NCBI GenBank assembly: GCA_945288535.1
Contig: CALYQQ010000005.1
Span: 62,001-126,000, forward strand
Origin: an uncultured Enterobacterales bacterium
GTDB taxonomy: Bacteria; Pseudomonadota; Gammaproteobacteria; Enterobacterales; CALYQQ01
Reading direction: 5' to 3'
DNA: 64,000 nt
Shown: piece by piece, positions 16,707 through 25,234 of the stretch
Numbering within the stretch: the first letter of the stretch is position 1
How the letters are laid out: each line of letters starts with the position of its first letter
Position numbers and translations under genes: made by a program
The notes under the pieces: generated by a model
What the model was told of the DNA's origin: nothing
The model's input: only the letters and a program-made list of their open reading frames with translations
The model's database searches: none

Positions 16707-17699
16707 CTACAGTTTACACGAGCCAGCATTAAAAAAATAACTTGCTATCCAAACACCAATCATCATAGTAATTGTTGCTATCCAAGCTTGCCATGAAAAA
16801 TAAGCCGTCGCGACAAGTGCATTTGTTACTGTGCATCCTCCCGCAAGTGTAGCCCCTATTCCCATCATGACACCACCAACTAATCGTTTTACAACTGTTT
16901 TTCCGTCTGGTGGTAAGCGTAATGCCATTTCACCTCGTATCACAGTGCTGATGATAGCCCCTACAAGAATACCTATAACAAATAAACTTCCCCAATTAAT
17001 GTAACGGTGTTGGCCCGTTACTAAATATTGAATAATATTGCCTGATGGTACCGCCACACCAAAACCAAAATTACGTCCCGCATCAGCACTAAACACCCAA
17101 GCAACAATACCTAATATACCGATAAGGCACCCTGCAACATTAAGTGAAACGTTTTTATATTTTCCTAATGGTGGTGGGCAATAACGTGGATGACGATAGT
17201 TATAAATAACTAAACTGATCGTAATAATGAGCAAGATAGCAATTAATATCCATGGCGATATGCCAAATGTGTCATAAATAGTATTTAACTGCATAGGATT
17301 ATGCAGTAGCGGCTCTAACCAATGTTGCAAACTCCCCTTTTTCGCAGATGCCATAGTTAAGGAAAAAGAAAACAAAGCAATCCATGTACCAATAAGCCCT
17401 TCACCAGAGCGAAACCAGGCACCGCTCCCACAACAGCCTGACAGCACAATACCGCAACCAAATAATAACCCACCTAAAATAGTCGCTAAGAGTGGAAGAC
17501 TACCTTGAGGGATAGCTAACATGCCTTTTCCTTTTAGCACAAATAGACCAACTGCTTGAATAGATACTGCAATAAATAATGCAGCAAGAAATCGGGTGTT
17601 TTTTTGGTAAAAAATATTACGAAAGCCAGAAACGAAACAAAATTGACTCGCTTGTAGAATAGCGCCAAAAAGAATGCCTATAAAAAAGCCACTAATCAT
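16707..17699 (-). CDS. YeeE/YedE family thiosulfate/sulfur transporter
   Basis: A 330-residue polytopic inner-membrane protein of the YeeE/YedE (TsuA) family. It has the conserved Cys sites of that family: QFCFVSG near the N-terminus, SGCCGSGAWFRSGEG, and GGCTVTNALV near the C-terminus. In characterised members these relay thiosulfate across the membrane. The gene is upstream of and in one transcription unit with the YnjE-like rhodanese. YedE of E. coli is linked to selenium metabolism, so a selenium compound cannot be excluded as substrate. Confidence 0.8.
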   Translation of the reverse strand: MISGFFIGILFGAILQASQFCFVSGFRNIFYQKNTRFLAALFIAVSIQAVGLFVLKGKGMLAIPQGSLPLLATILGGLLFGCGIVLSGCCGSGAWFRSGEGLIGTWIALFSFSLTMASAKKGSLQHWLEPLLHNPMQLNTIYDTFGISPWILIAILLIITISLVIYNYRHPRYCPPPLGKYKNVSLNVAGCLIGILGIVAWVFSADAGRNFGFGVAVPSGNIIQYLVTGQHRYINWGSLFVIGILVGAIISTVIRGEMALRLPPDGKTVVKRLVGGVMMGIGATLAGGCTVTNALVATAYFSWQAWIATITMMIGVWIASYFFNAGSCKL

Positions 17700-18297
17700 A
17701 ACTTTTCCTTTAAAATTAAAAAAGACACCATCGATGATGGCATTAACTCTGTTGTATAAAAATAAGATGCTGTAAGGGATGCTATTTTGATCGTTGATAG
17801 TTATTTCTGTTATTCTATCCTATTGATATTTATCATTACTAAAGACAACATCATAGAGCAAGAATAAATATCGATATGTATTGATAGATAAAGTTATTCT
17901 TTGCAATCCTTTAAGGAATTATAAAAAAACATGAAGCAGCTTTATTCATCTAACTATAATTTTACATTAAACATAAATCAGCCAATTCTTTGTATTTTTA
18001 ATATAGATATCAACATAAAAATGCTAGTGTTACCCCTATAACACACCAAATCCATTAGATAATAAGCAATTTTTTATTACACTTTTTTAACTATTATCAA
18101 ATTTAGTGAAAATTAATAAAGTAACCTCTTAATAAATAACAAAATAAATTATAAATAAATAGTAAGATAGATTAAAACATTTGAAGTCATCGAACAATAA
18201 AGCATAAAATACCTCCAACCCACAGTAATGACAATATCGCCTCATCGTCACACGATTTGGATTGTACTAATGGATTTAGTTCTTAAGGATTAACTAA
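17700..18297. other. Divergent intergenic region, 598 bp
   Basis: This region separates the YeeE/YedE-like gene (minus) from the Tat-exported transglutaminase gene (plus) and must carry both promoters. It is very AT-rich. I see no convincing operator, riboswitch or small gene in it. Confidence 0.5.
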
Positions 18298-19431
18298 ATG
18301 AAAAGGCGTAAGTTTCTCAAAGGTGCAGCACTATTATCAACAGCTGGTTTGGTTACACCTACAATGGCAATAACACCCGCACCTATTCAATATTTATCTG
18401 ATGGTCGTCGTCGTTTTACTTTATCGCAAAGATATCATGTCATACCACCCGAAGGCTCTTCCGGTGTAGTAAAATTATGGATACCCCTTCCTATTGATAC
18501 ACATGTCCAGCAAGTACGTAAATTGCATTTCAGCGGTAACTACAGCGAAGCTTATATTACAGCCAATAATAGTTATGCAGCTAGAACACTATATATAAGT
18601 TGGCCCAATTCATCCGCTAAGATGAATGTTACTGTTGAAATGTTTATTGAAACGCTTGATTGGGAACCGATGATTAATGGTGACCTAAATACATATCGTA
18701 CACCAGAGAAAATTAGCTATCCGGAAGATGTTGTGCGATATCAACGGGCTACTTCACATATACCCATTACTGGTATTGTCAGAAAAACAGCCACTAACAT
18801 CATAGGTACCGAAACGGATCCATTAAAACAGGCCAGACTTATTTATAACTGGGTAAGTAGCAATATGTTCCGTGATAATACTGTGATTGGTTGTGGTACT
18901 GGAGATGTTGCCGCTATTTTAGAAAGCGGTAAGCTAGGTGGCAAGTGTACTGATATTAATTCTGTTTTTGTCGCGTTATGTCGTTCTATTGCGATTCCAG
19001 CACGAGAAATGTTTGGTATTCGCTTAGGTCAATCAATTAAGTTAGCCAACTATTCAAGTACTGCATTTGGTCGTTGTGATACAAATGGCATCACAAAAAT
19101 AAGCAGTGCGCAACACTGTAAAGCGGAGTTTTATCTTGCTGGCTATGGTTGGTTACCTGCTGATCCTGCCGACGTAACAAAAATGCGCTTAACAGAAGCA
19201 AAGAATAATACACATCCTGATGTAGAAGCTGTTAGAGAATATTTATTTGGAAATTGCGAGATGAACTGGGTTGGCTTTAACTATGGCCGTGACTTTGATT
19301 TATCCCCCGAAGCGGAACAAACACCTATAAATCACTTCGGTTACCCTTATGCTGAAGTAGATGGTGATCCCATTAACTATTATGACCCTAACATTTTTGC
19401 TTATGATTATGAATCTAAAGAGCAGCAATAA
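18298..19431 (+). CDS. Tat-exported transglutaminase-like protein
   Basis: A 377-residue protein whose N-terminus MKRRKFLKGAALLSTAGL is a twin-arginine signal. The mature part has a transglutaminase-like core: GKCTDINSVFVALCRS with the nucleophile Cys217, QHCKAEFYLAGYGWLP with His273, and ADPADV with Asp289. Export by Tat means it folds in the cytoplasm before reaching the periplasm. Bacterial members of this superfamily act as proteases, amidases or crosslinking enzymes, and the specific reaction is not known here. It is followed by MerT-like and MerP-like genes that overlap or abut it, so the three may form one operon. Confidence 0.8.
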   Translation: MKRRKFLKGAALLSTAGLVTPTMAITPAPIQYLSDGRRRFTLSQRYHVIPPEGSSGVVKLWIPLPIDTHVQQVRKLHFSGNYSEAYITANNSYAARTLYISWPNSSAKMNVTVEMFIETLDWEPMINGDLNTYRTPEKISYPEDVVRYQRATSHIPITGIVRKTATNIIGTETDPLKQARLIYNWVSSNMFRDNTVIGCGTGDVAAILESGKLGGKCTDINSVFVALCRSIAIPAREMFGIRLGQSIKLANYSSTAFGRCDTNGITKISSAQHCKAEFYLAGYGWLPADPADVTKMRLTEAKNNTHPDVEAVREYLFGNCEMNWVGFNYGRDFDLSPEAEQTPINHFGYPYAEVDGDPINYYDPNIFAYDYESKEQQ

Positions 19432-19780
19432 AGGAAGTATCATTACACTTATGGCAGCAATGCTTACTGCCATACTTTCCAGTCTATGTTGTATTGGCCC
19501 CCTTATTTATTTGCTATTTGGCATCTCAGCGGCGGCACTAACAGGCATTCAAATACTAAATTACTTACAAATCCCTATGATAACACTTTCTGTAGGACTG
19601 TTATTATTAGGTTTTTGGCGCCTTTATTTTTCTAAAAAACCTTTTTGTGCCGGTCGATTAACGCGAAAGCAGACCCTCTCTCTTTATTGGTGTACACTAC
19701 CTATTATATTATTATTCCAGTTATATCCTTTTATTTTACCTTGGATTATTGAGTTAGTTACAGTTGAGCTAATTGAATGA
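19409..19780 (+). CDS. MerT-like membrane transport protein
   Basis: A small inner-membrane protein of about 123 residues with three or four transmembrane segments. SSLCCIGPLIYLLFGISAA is the Cys-Cys first helix of MerT, and a further Cys (KKPFCAGRL) occurs in the loop. The start at 19409 gives a MerT-like N-terminus (MNLKSSNKGS) and overlaps the previous gene by 23 nt; the ORF-track start at 19361 lies too deep in that gene, and 19451 is another option with AAAGGAAG upstream. No merA or merR is nearby, so the ion need not be mercury. Confidence 0.72.
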   Translation: MNLKSSNKGSIITLMAAMLTAILSSLCCIGPLIYLLFGISAAALTGIQILNYLQIPMITLSVGLLLLGFWRLYFSKKPFCAGRLTRKQTLSLYWCTLPIILLFQLYPFILPWIIELVTVELIE

Positions 19781-20058
19781 AAAATATCATCATTTTGATT
19801 ATATTGTTGTTTTCTGTTGCCAGTCATGCAGAAAATATTAAAGTTATTATTGATATTAATGATATGTCCTGTTCTTTATGTGTCACGTCCATTAATCAGG
19901 CTTTACGTAAAACAGAAGGCGTCATAAAAGCAAAAGCATCTCTAAAAACGCACCAAGCCGAAATCGTTGTTCCTAAAGGATATGATCTTAATAATTTATT
20001 AACCGCCATTAGTCATACCGGCTATCGGGGGGTAATTAATCAGGTAATTTCACAATAG
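19777..20058 (+). CDS. MerP-like periplasmic heavy-metal-binding protein
   Basis: A 93-residue protein with a Sec signal peptide ending at SHA and one heavy-metal-associated (HMA) domain. The metal site is MSCSLC, the CxxC loop in which MerP has TCAAC. It overlaps the MerT-like gene by 4 nt (ATGA), the usual merT-merP arrangement, so it likely passes a soft metal ion to that transporter. Without merA the pair may serve copper, zinc or another thiophilic species. Confidence 0.8.
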   Translation: MKNIIILIILLFSVASHAENIKVIIDINDMSCSLCVTSINQALRKTEGVIKAKASLKTHQAEIVVPKGYDLNNLLTAISHTGYRGVINQVISQ

Positions 20059-20153
20059 GCGACGAAATAAGACTATTTAATAGATTATCAATCTGTTGTA
20101 GTCGTTTTAGTTTATCCCGCGATCATAATCCAATAACTTCAAACCAAGTTAGT

Positions 20154-20188
20154 AAATAAATCTCTGTTTTTTTTTCAGAGATTTATTT
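20154..20188. terminator. Terminator hairpin between convergent operons
   Basis: AAATAAATCTCTG (20154-20166), nine T residues, then CAGAGATTTATTT (20176-20188) form a perfect 13-bp inverted repeat. It lies between the MerP-like gene on the plus strand and the epimerase gene on the minus strand, 8 nt from the latter's stop. It may terminate both transcripts, though neither side has a long U-run after the stem. Confidence 0.65.
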
Positions 20189-20196
20189 ATAGCACT

Positions 20197-20862
20197 TTAA
20201 ACAGATTCAATGATTTTTCGTGTTTCCAACAGATTTTTAGCTAGCCCACCTCTATTATGAAATAATGCACTTGTCCCAAGAACAAACATCTCAGCGCCTT
20301 CTGCCACACATGTCGGAATAGTGTGATGACCAATATTACCATCAACCTCAATGATAGCATTACTTCCTTGTTCTTTAAGCCATTTATTAGCAAAACAAAT
20401 TTTTTTATACATCGTAGTTATAAATTTTTGCCCCGCAAATCCTGGATTAACCGTCATAATAAGGAGAACATCTATCATATCTACGACATGATCGAGCGAT
20501 GTTACAGGTGTCGATGGATTTAATGCTACTCCTGCTTTAATACCGTGGTCACGGATGTTACTTAGAACACCGTGTAAATGTGTAACAGCCTCAGTATGTA
20601 CCGTAATAATGTCTACACCTGCCTTTATCAAGGATTCAATATAGCGTTCTGGTTTATTGACCATCAGGTGTACATCAATAGGTTTTGTTGTCACTGGCTT
20701 AATTGATTTAATAAAATCAATACTTAACGCAAAATTATCAACAAATTGACCATCCATAATATCGATATGATAAAAATCAATCCCGGCCTTATCTAACTCA
20801 GCAAGCTGTTTACCTAGTTGAAGGAAATCAGCACACATCAGGGATGCACCAAGAAGCCTCAT
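20197..20862 (-). CDS. Ribulose-phosphate 3-epimerase family protein (AlsE/SgcE-like)
   Basis: A 221-residue TIM-barrel epimerase. GASLMCADF, HIDIMDGQFVDNF (metal-binding His and catalytic Asp), DVHLMVNKPE, TVNPGFAGQKFI and EVDGNIGHHT are the family's active-site blocks. It is the last gene of a LacI-controlled sugar operon and overlaps the EIIC gene by 4 nt, so it probably acts on a special sugar phosphate, as AlsE (allulose 6-phosphate) or SgcE do, and not in the central pentose pathway. Spread of context, not residues, drives that choice. Confidence 0.85.
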   Translation of the reverse strand: MRLLGASLMCADFLQLGKQLAELDKAGIDFYHIDIMDGQFVDNFALSIDFIKSIKPVTTKPIDVHLMVNKPERYIESLIKAGVDIITVHTEAVTHLHGVLSNIRDHGIKAGVALNPSTPVTSLDHVVDMIDVLLIMTVNPGFAGQKFITTMYKKICFANKWLKEQGSNAIIEVDGNIGHHTIPTCVAEGAEMFVLGTSALFHNRGGLAKNLLETRKIIESV

Positions 20863-22280
20863 TTTCTCTCCTCAAAATTAGCATTAGTTTTTAAAACAGC
20901 GCTCGTCGTATTGATTTGTTGCATTCTTCTGAAATACCAGAAAAACATACCTAAATAAGCAAGTATAGCGACAGCGGATATGATCACCATTTGAATATCC
21001 AGTGATACACTTGTTTTAGCAATTAATATAGAAAGCATTTTCTCTAATGGATCAGAGTCTACCGATGAAAATAATTGATTATGTGACAAGCCACTAGGGA
21101 AACTGTTCATAGCAATAGAGGTTTTGGTAACAAATTCCGCAATCAATGTCGCAGCCCATAAGAACAACGGAATAAGTAGTGTACCAATCAGCGTCATACG
21201 GATCACTTTACCTTGAGTGATAATAAGAAGCGCGGGTGCGAGCACAGTTAAAAGGATCCCACCTAAAGGTAAAACGTTATTGTCAGGAAGAATAATGGCA
21301 ATAATCAATAAAATAGGTGCAAGAATATTGACTACTGCCCATAATTCAGCTCTTGACGCCAGGATAGGCCAATCAATTGCTACAAAAATTTGCCGACCTT
21401 TAAACCGTTTTTCCATCATAGTGGCAATGCCATCAGATAAAGGCATTATTGCTGGACCAAACCAGTTACCCACGGCACTGAAAAGTTCAAGTGATACTCC
21501 CGCCGTAAAAGCTAAGGCAAAGAGTTCATTCATTGGAAGTTTGCCAAGGATCCCCACAAAAAATCCCAGATAAACACCAATCGCAAATTTAGATCCCCAA
21601 AAACCAATTTTCTCATTCAATTTTTCCGCATCAAAATCAAATTTATCTATGAACGGTATAAATTTAGAAATAAGTTCATCAATGATTAATACTGGAGGAG
21701 AGATAAGCAGTGAAGGATGCGCTGTTGTCGTTATGCTGTTGTCATGATATTTAAGTAATGTTTTTATTTGTGGTTGCATAACATCGGAATTAAATAACAT
21801 CAGTGCATAAATAGTAGCGACTATACAAGTAGTCAATATGAGATTATCTTCTGAATAATAAAGCGTCAAAAGCCCAATAACAGAAAGATTCCAGATATTA
21901 AATAAGTCAACATTCAACGTGTTAACTTTTTTAAATGAGAGTAAGGCTAAATTGATGCTAATACATGTCATTGCAAAATACAGCGTATATATTGACCCCC
22001 ACGTGATCACGGCTAAAGGAGCCCAACCTAAATCTGTAATAGATAATGATACACCTGTTGATTCAACAAATTTAGTTAAAGCTGGTGCAAATGAGCTTGT
22101 TAACAATGTAATGACAGCTCCCATCCCCGTAAGAGCAATAGCCATTAAAATACCACCTTCCAATGCTTTTGATATTTTTACCTTAAATAATAAAGAAAGT
22201 AATGTAATGATAAAAAACATCATTGCAGGGGCGCCCAGCGAGATAAATGATGAGAAATATGAATTCAGTTGTGAAAGCAT
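20859..22280 (-). CDS. PTS EIIC component, galactitol (GatC/SgcC) family
   Basis: A 473-residue polytopic membrane protein with about ten to twelve hydrophobic segments. Stretches such as SLGAPAMMFFIITLL, STGVSLSITDLGWAPLAVI and NTLNVDLFNIWNL correspond to the GatC family of PTS permeases. No EIIA or EIIB gene, domain or phosphorylation-site Cys/His is present in the operon; a PfkB-type kinase is encoded instead. It may thus work as a sugar carrier with phosphorylation done later by the kinase, or use IIA/IIB encoded elsewhere. Confidence 0.78.
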   Translation of the reverse strand: MLSQLNSYFSSFISLGAPAMMFFIITLLSLLFKVKISKALEGGILMAIALTGMGAVITLLTSSFAPALTKFVESTGVSLSITDLGWAPLAVITWGSIYTLYFAMTCISINLALLSFKKVNTLNVDLFNIWNLSVIGLLTLYYSEDNLILTTCIVATIYALMLFNSDVMQPQIKTLLKYHDNSITTTAHPSLLISPPVLIIDELISKFIPFIDKFDFDAEKLNEKIGFWGSKFAIGVYLGFFVGILGKLPMNELFALAFTAGVSLELFSAVGNWFGPAIMPLSDGIATMMEKRFKGRQIFVAIDWPILASRAELWAVVNILAPILLIIAIILPDNNVLPLGGILLTVLAPALLIITQGKVIRMTLIGTLLIPLFLWAATLIAEFVTKTSIAMNSFPSGLSHNQLFSSVDSDPLEKMLSILIAKTSVSLDIQMVIISAVAILAYLGMFFWYFRRMQQINTTSAVLKTNANFEERK

Positions 22281-22342
22281 AGCGTGGATCCTTCCTGCTA
22301 ATCGTATAAATATGATCTAGAGATTATTAAATAATCTCACAT

Positions 22343-23272
22343 TTAAGTTGTAATAGTTTCTATAACAGATTTGACTTCATCTATTTCAGGAATAGCATCA
22401 TGTCCTCCTGCTCGAGAGACTTTAATTCCGGCAACTACTTGAGCAAAACGAATACCACCTTCAATATCATTATAATTATCAATAAGATAACTTGCTAAAG
22501 CACCTGCAAAACAGTCTCCAGCACCTACTGTATCGACAGCTTCTACTTCAAGTGCTGGTATAAACACGGACCTATCCTTCTGATAAAGGAGGCAACCATC
22601 TTTCCCCATTTTTATGATGACACGCTTAACACCCATTTTATGAATAACTTTTGCCGCTTCGAGTGCACTTGATTCATCATTAACAGTAATACCAGTAATG
22701 TGTTTTGTCTCATTACTGTTAGGAACAATTAAATCGGCATAAGGGAAACACTCAGGATTTATACCCTGTACAGGTGCAGGATCAAGTATAATAAACATCC
22801 CTTTTTCACGTCCTAGTTGCATAGCAGTAAGAATAGATTCCTGACTTGTTTCCATTTGGACTAGTAAAATTTTACCCGTAATCGATGCAAGCGCATTGAT
22901 TACATCTTCTCGACTAAACGCTACGTTTGCACCGAGATGAACGAGTAAGGTATTATCACCATTCGATTCAACTAGCCCTACACAAGAACCCGTTTTTGCC
23001 TCTTTTTTTACAATCATGTACGAATCGTCAATATTGCGTATCTTCAGATTTTGACGTAACTGTCTTCCAGCATCGTCATCACCGATACATCCAAGAAAAC
23101 AAACCTTTTTACCATATCGAGCAGCACTGACAGCTTGATTATTCCCTTTACCACCAGCACTCATTTGAATGGATTTACAGAAGGAGTTATCCCCGCTTTT
23201 TGGAAACTCATGGCAATTAACGATGACATCCATATTGATACTTCCCATGACAACGATATCGTACATATTCAC
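22343..23272 (-). CDS. PfkB-family sugar kinase (ribokinase-like)
   Basis: A 309-residue kinase. The ribokinase signature is clear: GSINMDVIV at the N-terminus, SAGGKGNNQAVSAARYG for substrate binding, and VDTVGAGDCFAGALASYL with the catalytic Asp and anion hole at the C-terminus. It phosphorylates a sugar, probably a pentose or ketohexose, using ATP. It follows the LacI-type regulator by 9 nt. Ribokinase itself is possible, but no ribose ABC transporter genes are present, so the substrate is left open. Confidence 0.85.
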   Translation of the reverse strand: MNMYDIVVMGSINMDVIVNCHEFPKSGDNSFCKSIQMSAGGKGNNQAVSAARYGKKVCFLGCIGDDDAGRQLRQNLKIRNIDDSYMIVKKEAKTGSCVGLVESNGDNTLLVHLGANVAFSREDVINALASITGKILLVQMETSQESILTAMQLGREKGMFIILDPAPVQGINPECFPYADLIVPNSNETKHITGITVNDESSALEAAKVIHKMGVKRVIIKMGKDGCLLYQKDRSVFIPALEVEAVDTVGAGDCFAGALASYLIDNYNDIEGGIRFAQVVAGIKVSRAGGHDAIPEIDEVKSVIETITT

Positions 23273-23281
23273 TCCTTAATT

Positions 23282-24277
23282 CTACTCAAGTTTTGTTGTT
23301 GATTCCCTAATAACTATGTTTGGTGTAATACTGAGATGTTGAATTTGTGTTTTACCATTTATAAGTTGTATCATTGTTTCGATAGATAATTTGCCAATCA
23401 TATTGAGATTTTGGTTAATAGATGTTAATCGCGGTATGTATATATCATCCATTGACGAATTATCATAACCAATAATCAATAGATCATCAGGTACTCGTAT
23501 GCCAGAATCAAAACAAGCACGCATTGCACCAAAGGCCATTGCATCATTTGAGCAAAAAACACCATCAAAACTTTTATTCTGCTTAATAAACTTAAGAAAT
23601 TGTTGATAACCCCCTTTTGCAGTTAAATCGCTATGAATAACCGTTATATCCTTCCTTCCCGTTTTTATTTCAAAAATTTCAGCAAATCCGGCCATACGTT
23701 CATTTGCGATGTTGTCATCTGGGTGACCTGATAACATCACTGGATTTTTACAGCCACGAGAAAATAAATGCTCTGTAGCAATCTTGCCACCAAGCCGGTG
23801 ATTAACCGTAACGGAGGAATAATGTGGATCTGACCCTGCGCGATCAATTGTTATGGTTTTTATGCCATTTTTTTCTAGATTTTCCAGATCCTTTCCAGTG
23901 ATAGAGAATGAATTTATGATTGCCCCACACACAAAATTACTTTTCATTGAATTTAAATAATATTCAACCTTTTCTCTGTTATCACTACTGTTAAAAAACA
24001 AGGTGTTATAACCCTTTCTGTTTGCCTCATTTTCTATTTCTAATAATAAATCCGAAAAAAATTGGTTATTTAATGTAGGTAACATAACAGCGATTAAATT
24101 TGTTCTACCATGAGATAAATTCTTAGCAATAGAGTTAGGTACATAGCCCATCTCATCAATTATATGAAGAATATAATTGCGCATTTTTTCGCTGATATCT
24201 TTTTTATTATTTATCGCTCTTGATACAGTCGCAACAGAGACGCCCGCTTTTTTGGCTATATCTTTAATAGTTATCAT
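23282..24277 (-). CDS. LacI-family transcriptional regulator (RbsR-like)
   Basis: A 331-residue repressor. The N-terminal helix-turn-helix is TIKDIAKKAGVSVATVSRA, followed by the hinge helix NSIAKNLSHGRTN, and then a periplasmic-binding-protein-like sugar domain with FCSNDAMAFGAM and IIGYDNSSMDD. It is the first gene of the sugar operon, and a perfect 18-bp palindrome sits just upstream of its start codon, so it most likely represses its own operon until the sugar or its phosphate binds. Confidence 0.92.
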   Translation of the reverse strand: MITIKDIAKKAGVSVATVSRAINNKKDISEKMRNYILHIIDEMGYVPNSIAKNLSHGRTNLIAVMLPTLNNQFFSDLLLEIENEANRKGYNTLFFNSSDNREKVEYYLNSMKSNFVCGAIINSFSITGKDLENLEKNGIKTITIDRAGSDPHYSSVTVNHRLGGKIATEHLFSRGCKNPVMLSGHPDDNIANERMAGFAEIFEIKTGRKDITVIHSDLTAKGGYQQFLKFIKQNKSFDGVFCSNDAMAFGAMRACFDSGIRVPDDLLIIGYDNSSMDDIYIPRLTSINQNLNMIGKLSIETMIQLINGKTQIQHLSITPNIVIRESTTKLE

Positions 24278-24284
24278 TGCATTC

Positions 24285-24302
24285 TCCGTAACCGGTTACG
24301 GA
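24285..24302. promoter_or_regulatory. LacI-family operator
   Basis: TCCGTAACCGGTTACGGA is a perfect 18-bp palindrome with the central CG typical of LacI-family operators. It lies 7 bp before the regulator's start codon and directly after the -10 box, so bound repressor would cover the transcription start. Confidence 0.85.
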
Positions 24303-24332
24303 ACAATACTACTAGCACTAAATCGATGTCAA
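24303..24332 (-). promoter_or_regulatory. Promoter of the sugar operon
   Basis: On the minus strand TTGACA (24327-24332) and TATTGT (24303-24308) are separated by 18 bp. Start of transcription would fall inside the palindromic operator just downstream, which supports both calls. Confidence 0.7.
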
Positions 24333-24749
24333 ACAGGTCATTGGCTATTTATTGCGTCATAATGAATTCAACACATTGAAATTTTTATATAAGTTTCAAT
24401 AAAAAAACTTCTATTTTATTTCATATTTTTTGATTTTTATCACATAAAAACGTAATGTCATTCTCTTATATTACCTGTCAAGGACAAGGATCCTTTGGCT
24501 AGTAAAAGAATTGTTAAACTTGGTATTTTATAAAAGATGAGGAAGGCAATTCTGCGATGTTATAACACGTTTTTTGAATAAATAGCATCTCTGATGTTAT
24601 GATATTATCTCTTTTTCAACGCTAGGCAATCAGCATGCCAAGTAACCTATTAGGTATAAGATTGAAAATATGAACGAATCGAGCATACAATCCTTTTTCA
24701 ATCCTAATTTCGCTCACTCATGCATTTAACTAGATAAGCAAATAATTAT
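24333..24749. other. Intergenic region, 417 bp
   Basis: No gene is visible between the LacI-type regulator and yaiI. The stretch contains a short palindrome AAGGATCCTT near 24488 and otherwise unremarkable AT-rich sequence. Confidence 0.5.
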
Positions 24750-25214
24750 TTATAAGATGGTCTCTATCTTTCGTCTATGGAGTAACCATTTATCTAATTC
24801 GTTGGCAAATTGTTGGCGGTCGCGTTGACTGAATGTCGCCGCCCCCCCCGTCTGAACGCCACTTGAGCGCATGGTCTCCATAAAATCACGCATAATCAAA
24901 CGTTCACGGATCGTGACTTCGGTATAGCACTCTCCTCGAGGGTTAAGTGCCACTGCGCCTTTTGCTATGACTTCAGCAGCTAAGGGAATGTCAGCTGTAA
25001 CGACCAAATCTCCCACCATGACACGCTTAACAATTTCATTGTCGGCAACATCAAATCCTTTAGCCACATGTAAAGCAAAAATAAATGCAGATATCGGCAA
25101 TCTAATAGGTTGATTAGCAACAAATATTACTTGTACTTTTTCACGTTCAGCTGCACGATAAAGGATTTCTTTTATTACTTTCGGACACGCATCAGCATCG
25201 ACTAAAATCGGCAT
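24750..25214 (-). CDS. yaiI: YaiI/YqxD family protein (UPF0178)
   Basis: A 154-residue protein of the YaiI/YqxD family, with the signatures [16 protein letters not shown] at the N-terminus, [10 protein letters not shown] and [12 protein letters not shown] in the middle and [17 protein letters not shown] towards the end. The conserved Asp residues suggest a PIN-like metal-dependent nuclease fold, but no activity is established for the family. It starts 20 nt after cobD and is probably co-transcribed with btuR and cobD. Confidence 0.9.
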   Translation of the reverse strand: MPILVDADACPKVIKEILYRAAEREKVQVIFVANQPIRLPISAFIFALHVAKGFDVADNEIVKRVMVGDLVVTADIPLAAEVIAKGAVALNPRGECYTEVTIRERLIMRDFMETMRSSGVQTGGAATFSQRDRQQFANELDKWLLHRRKIETIL

Positions 25215-25234
25215 AGTTACGCCCTTATTTTATG

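Noticed and set aside
19409-20058. Mercury resistance (mer) operon
   Set aside because: Only MerT- and MerP-like proteins are present, without merA, merR or a mer operator, so mercury resistance is not claimed.
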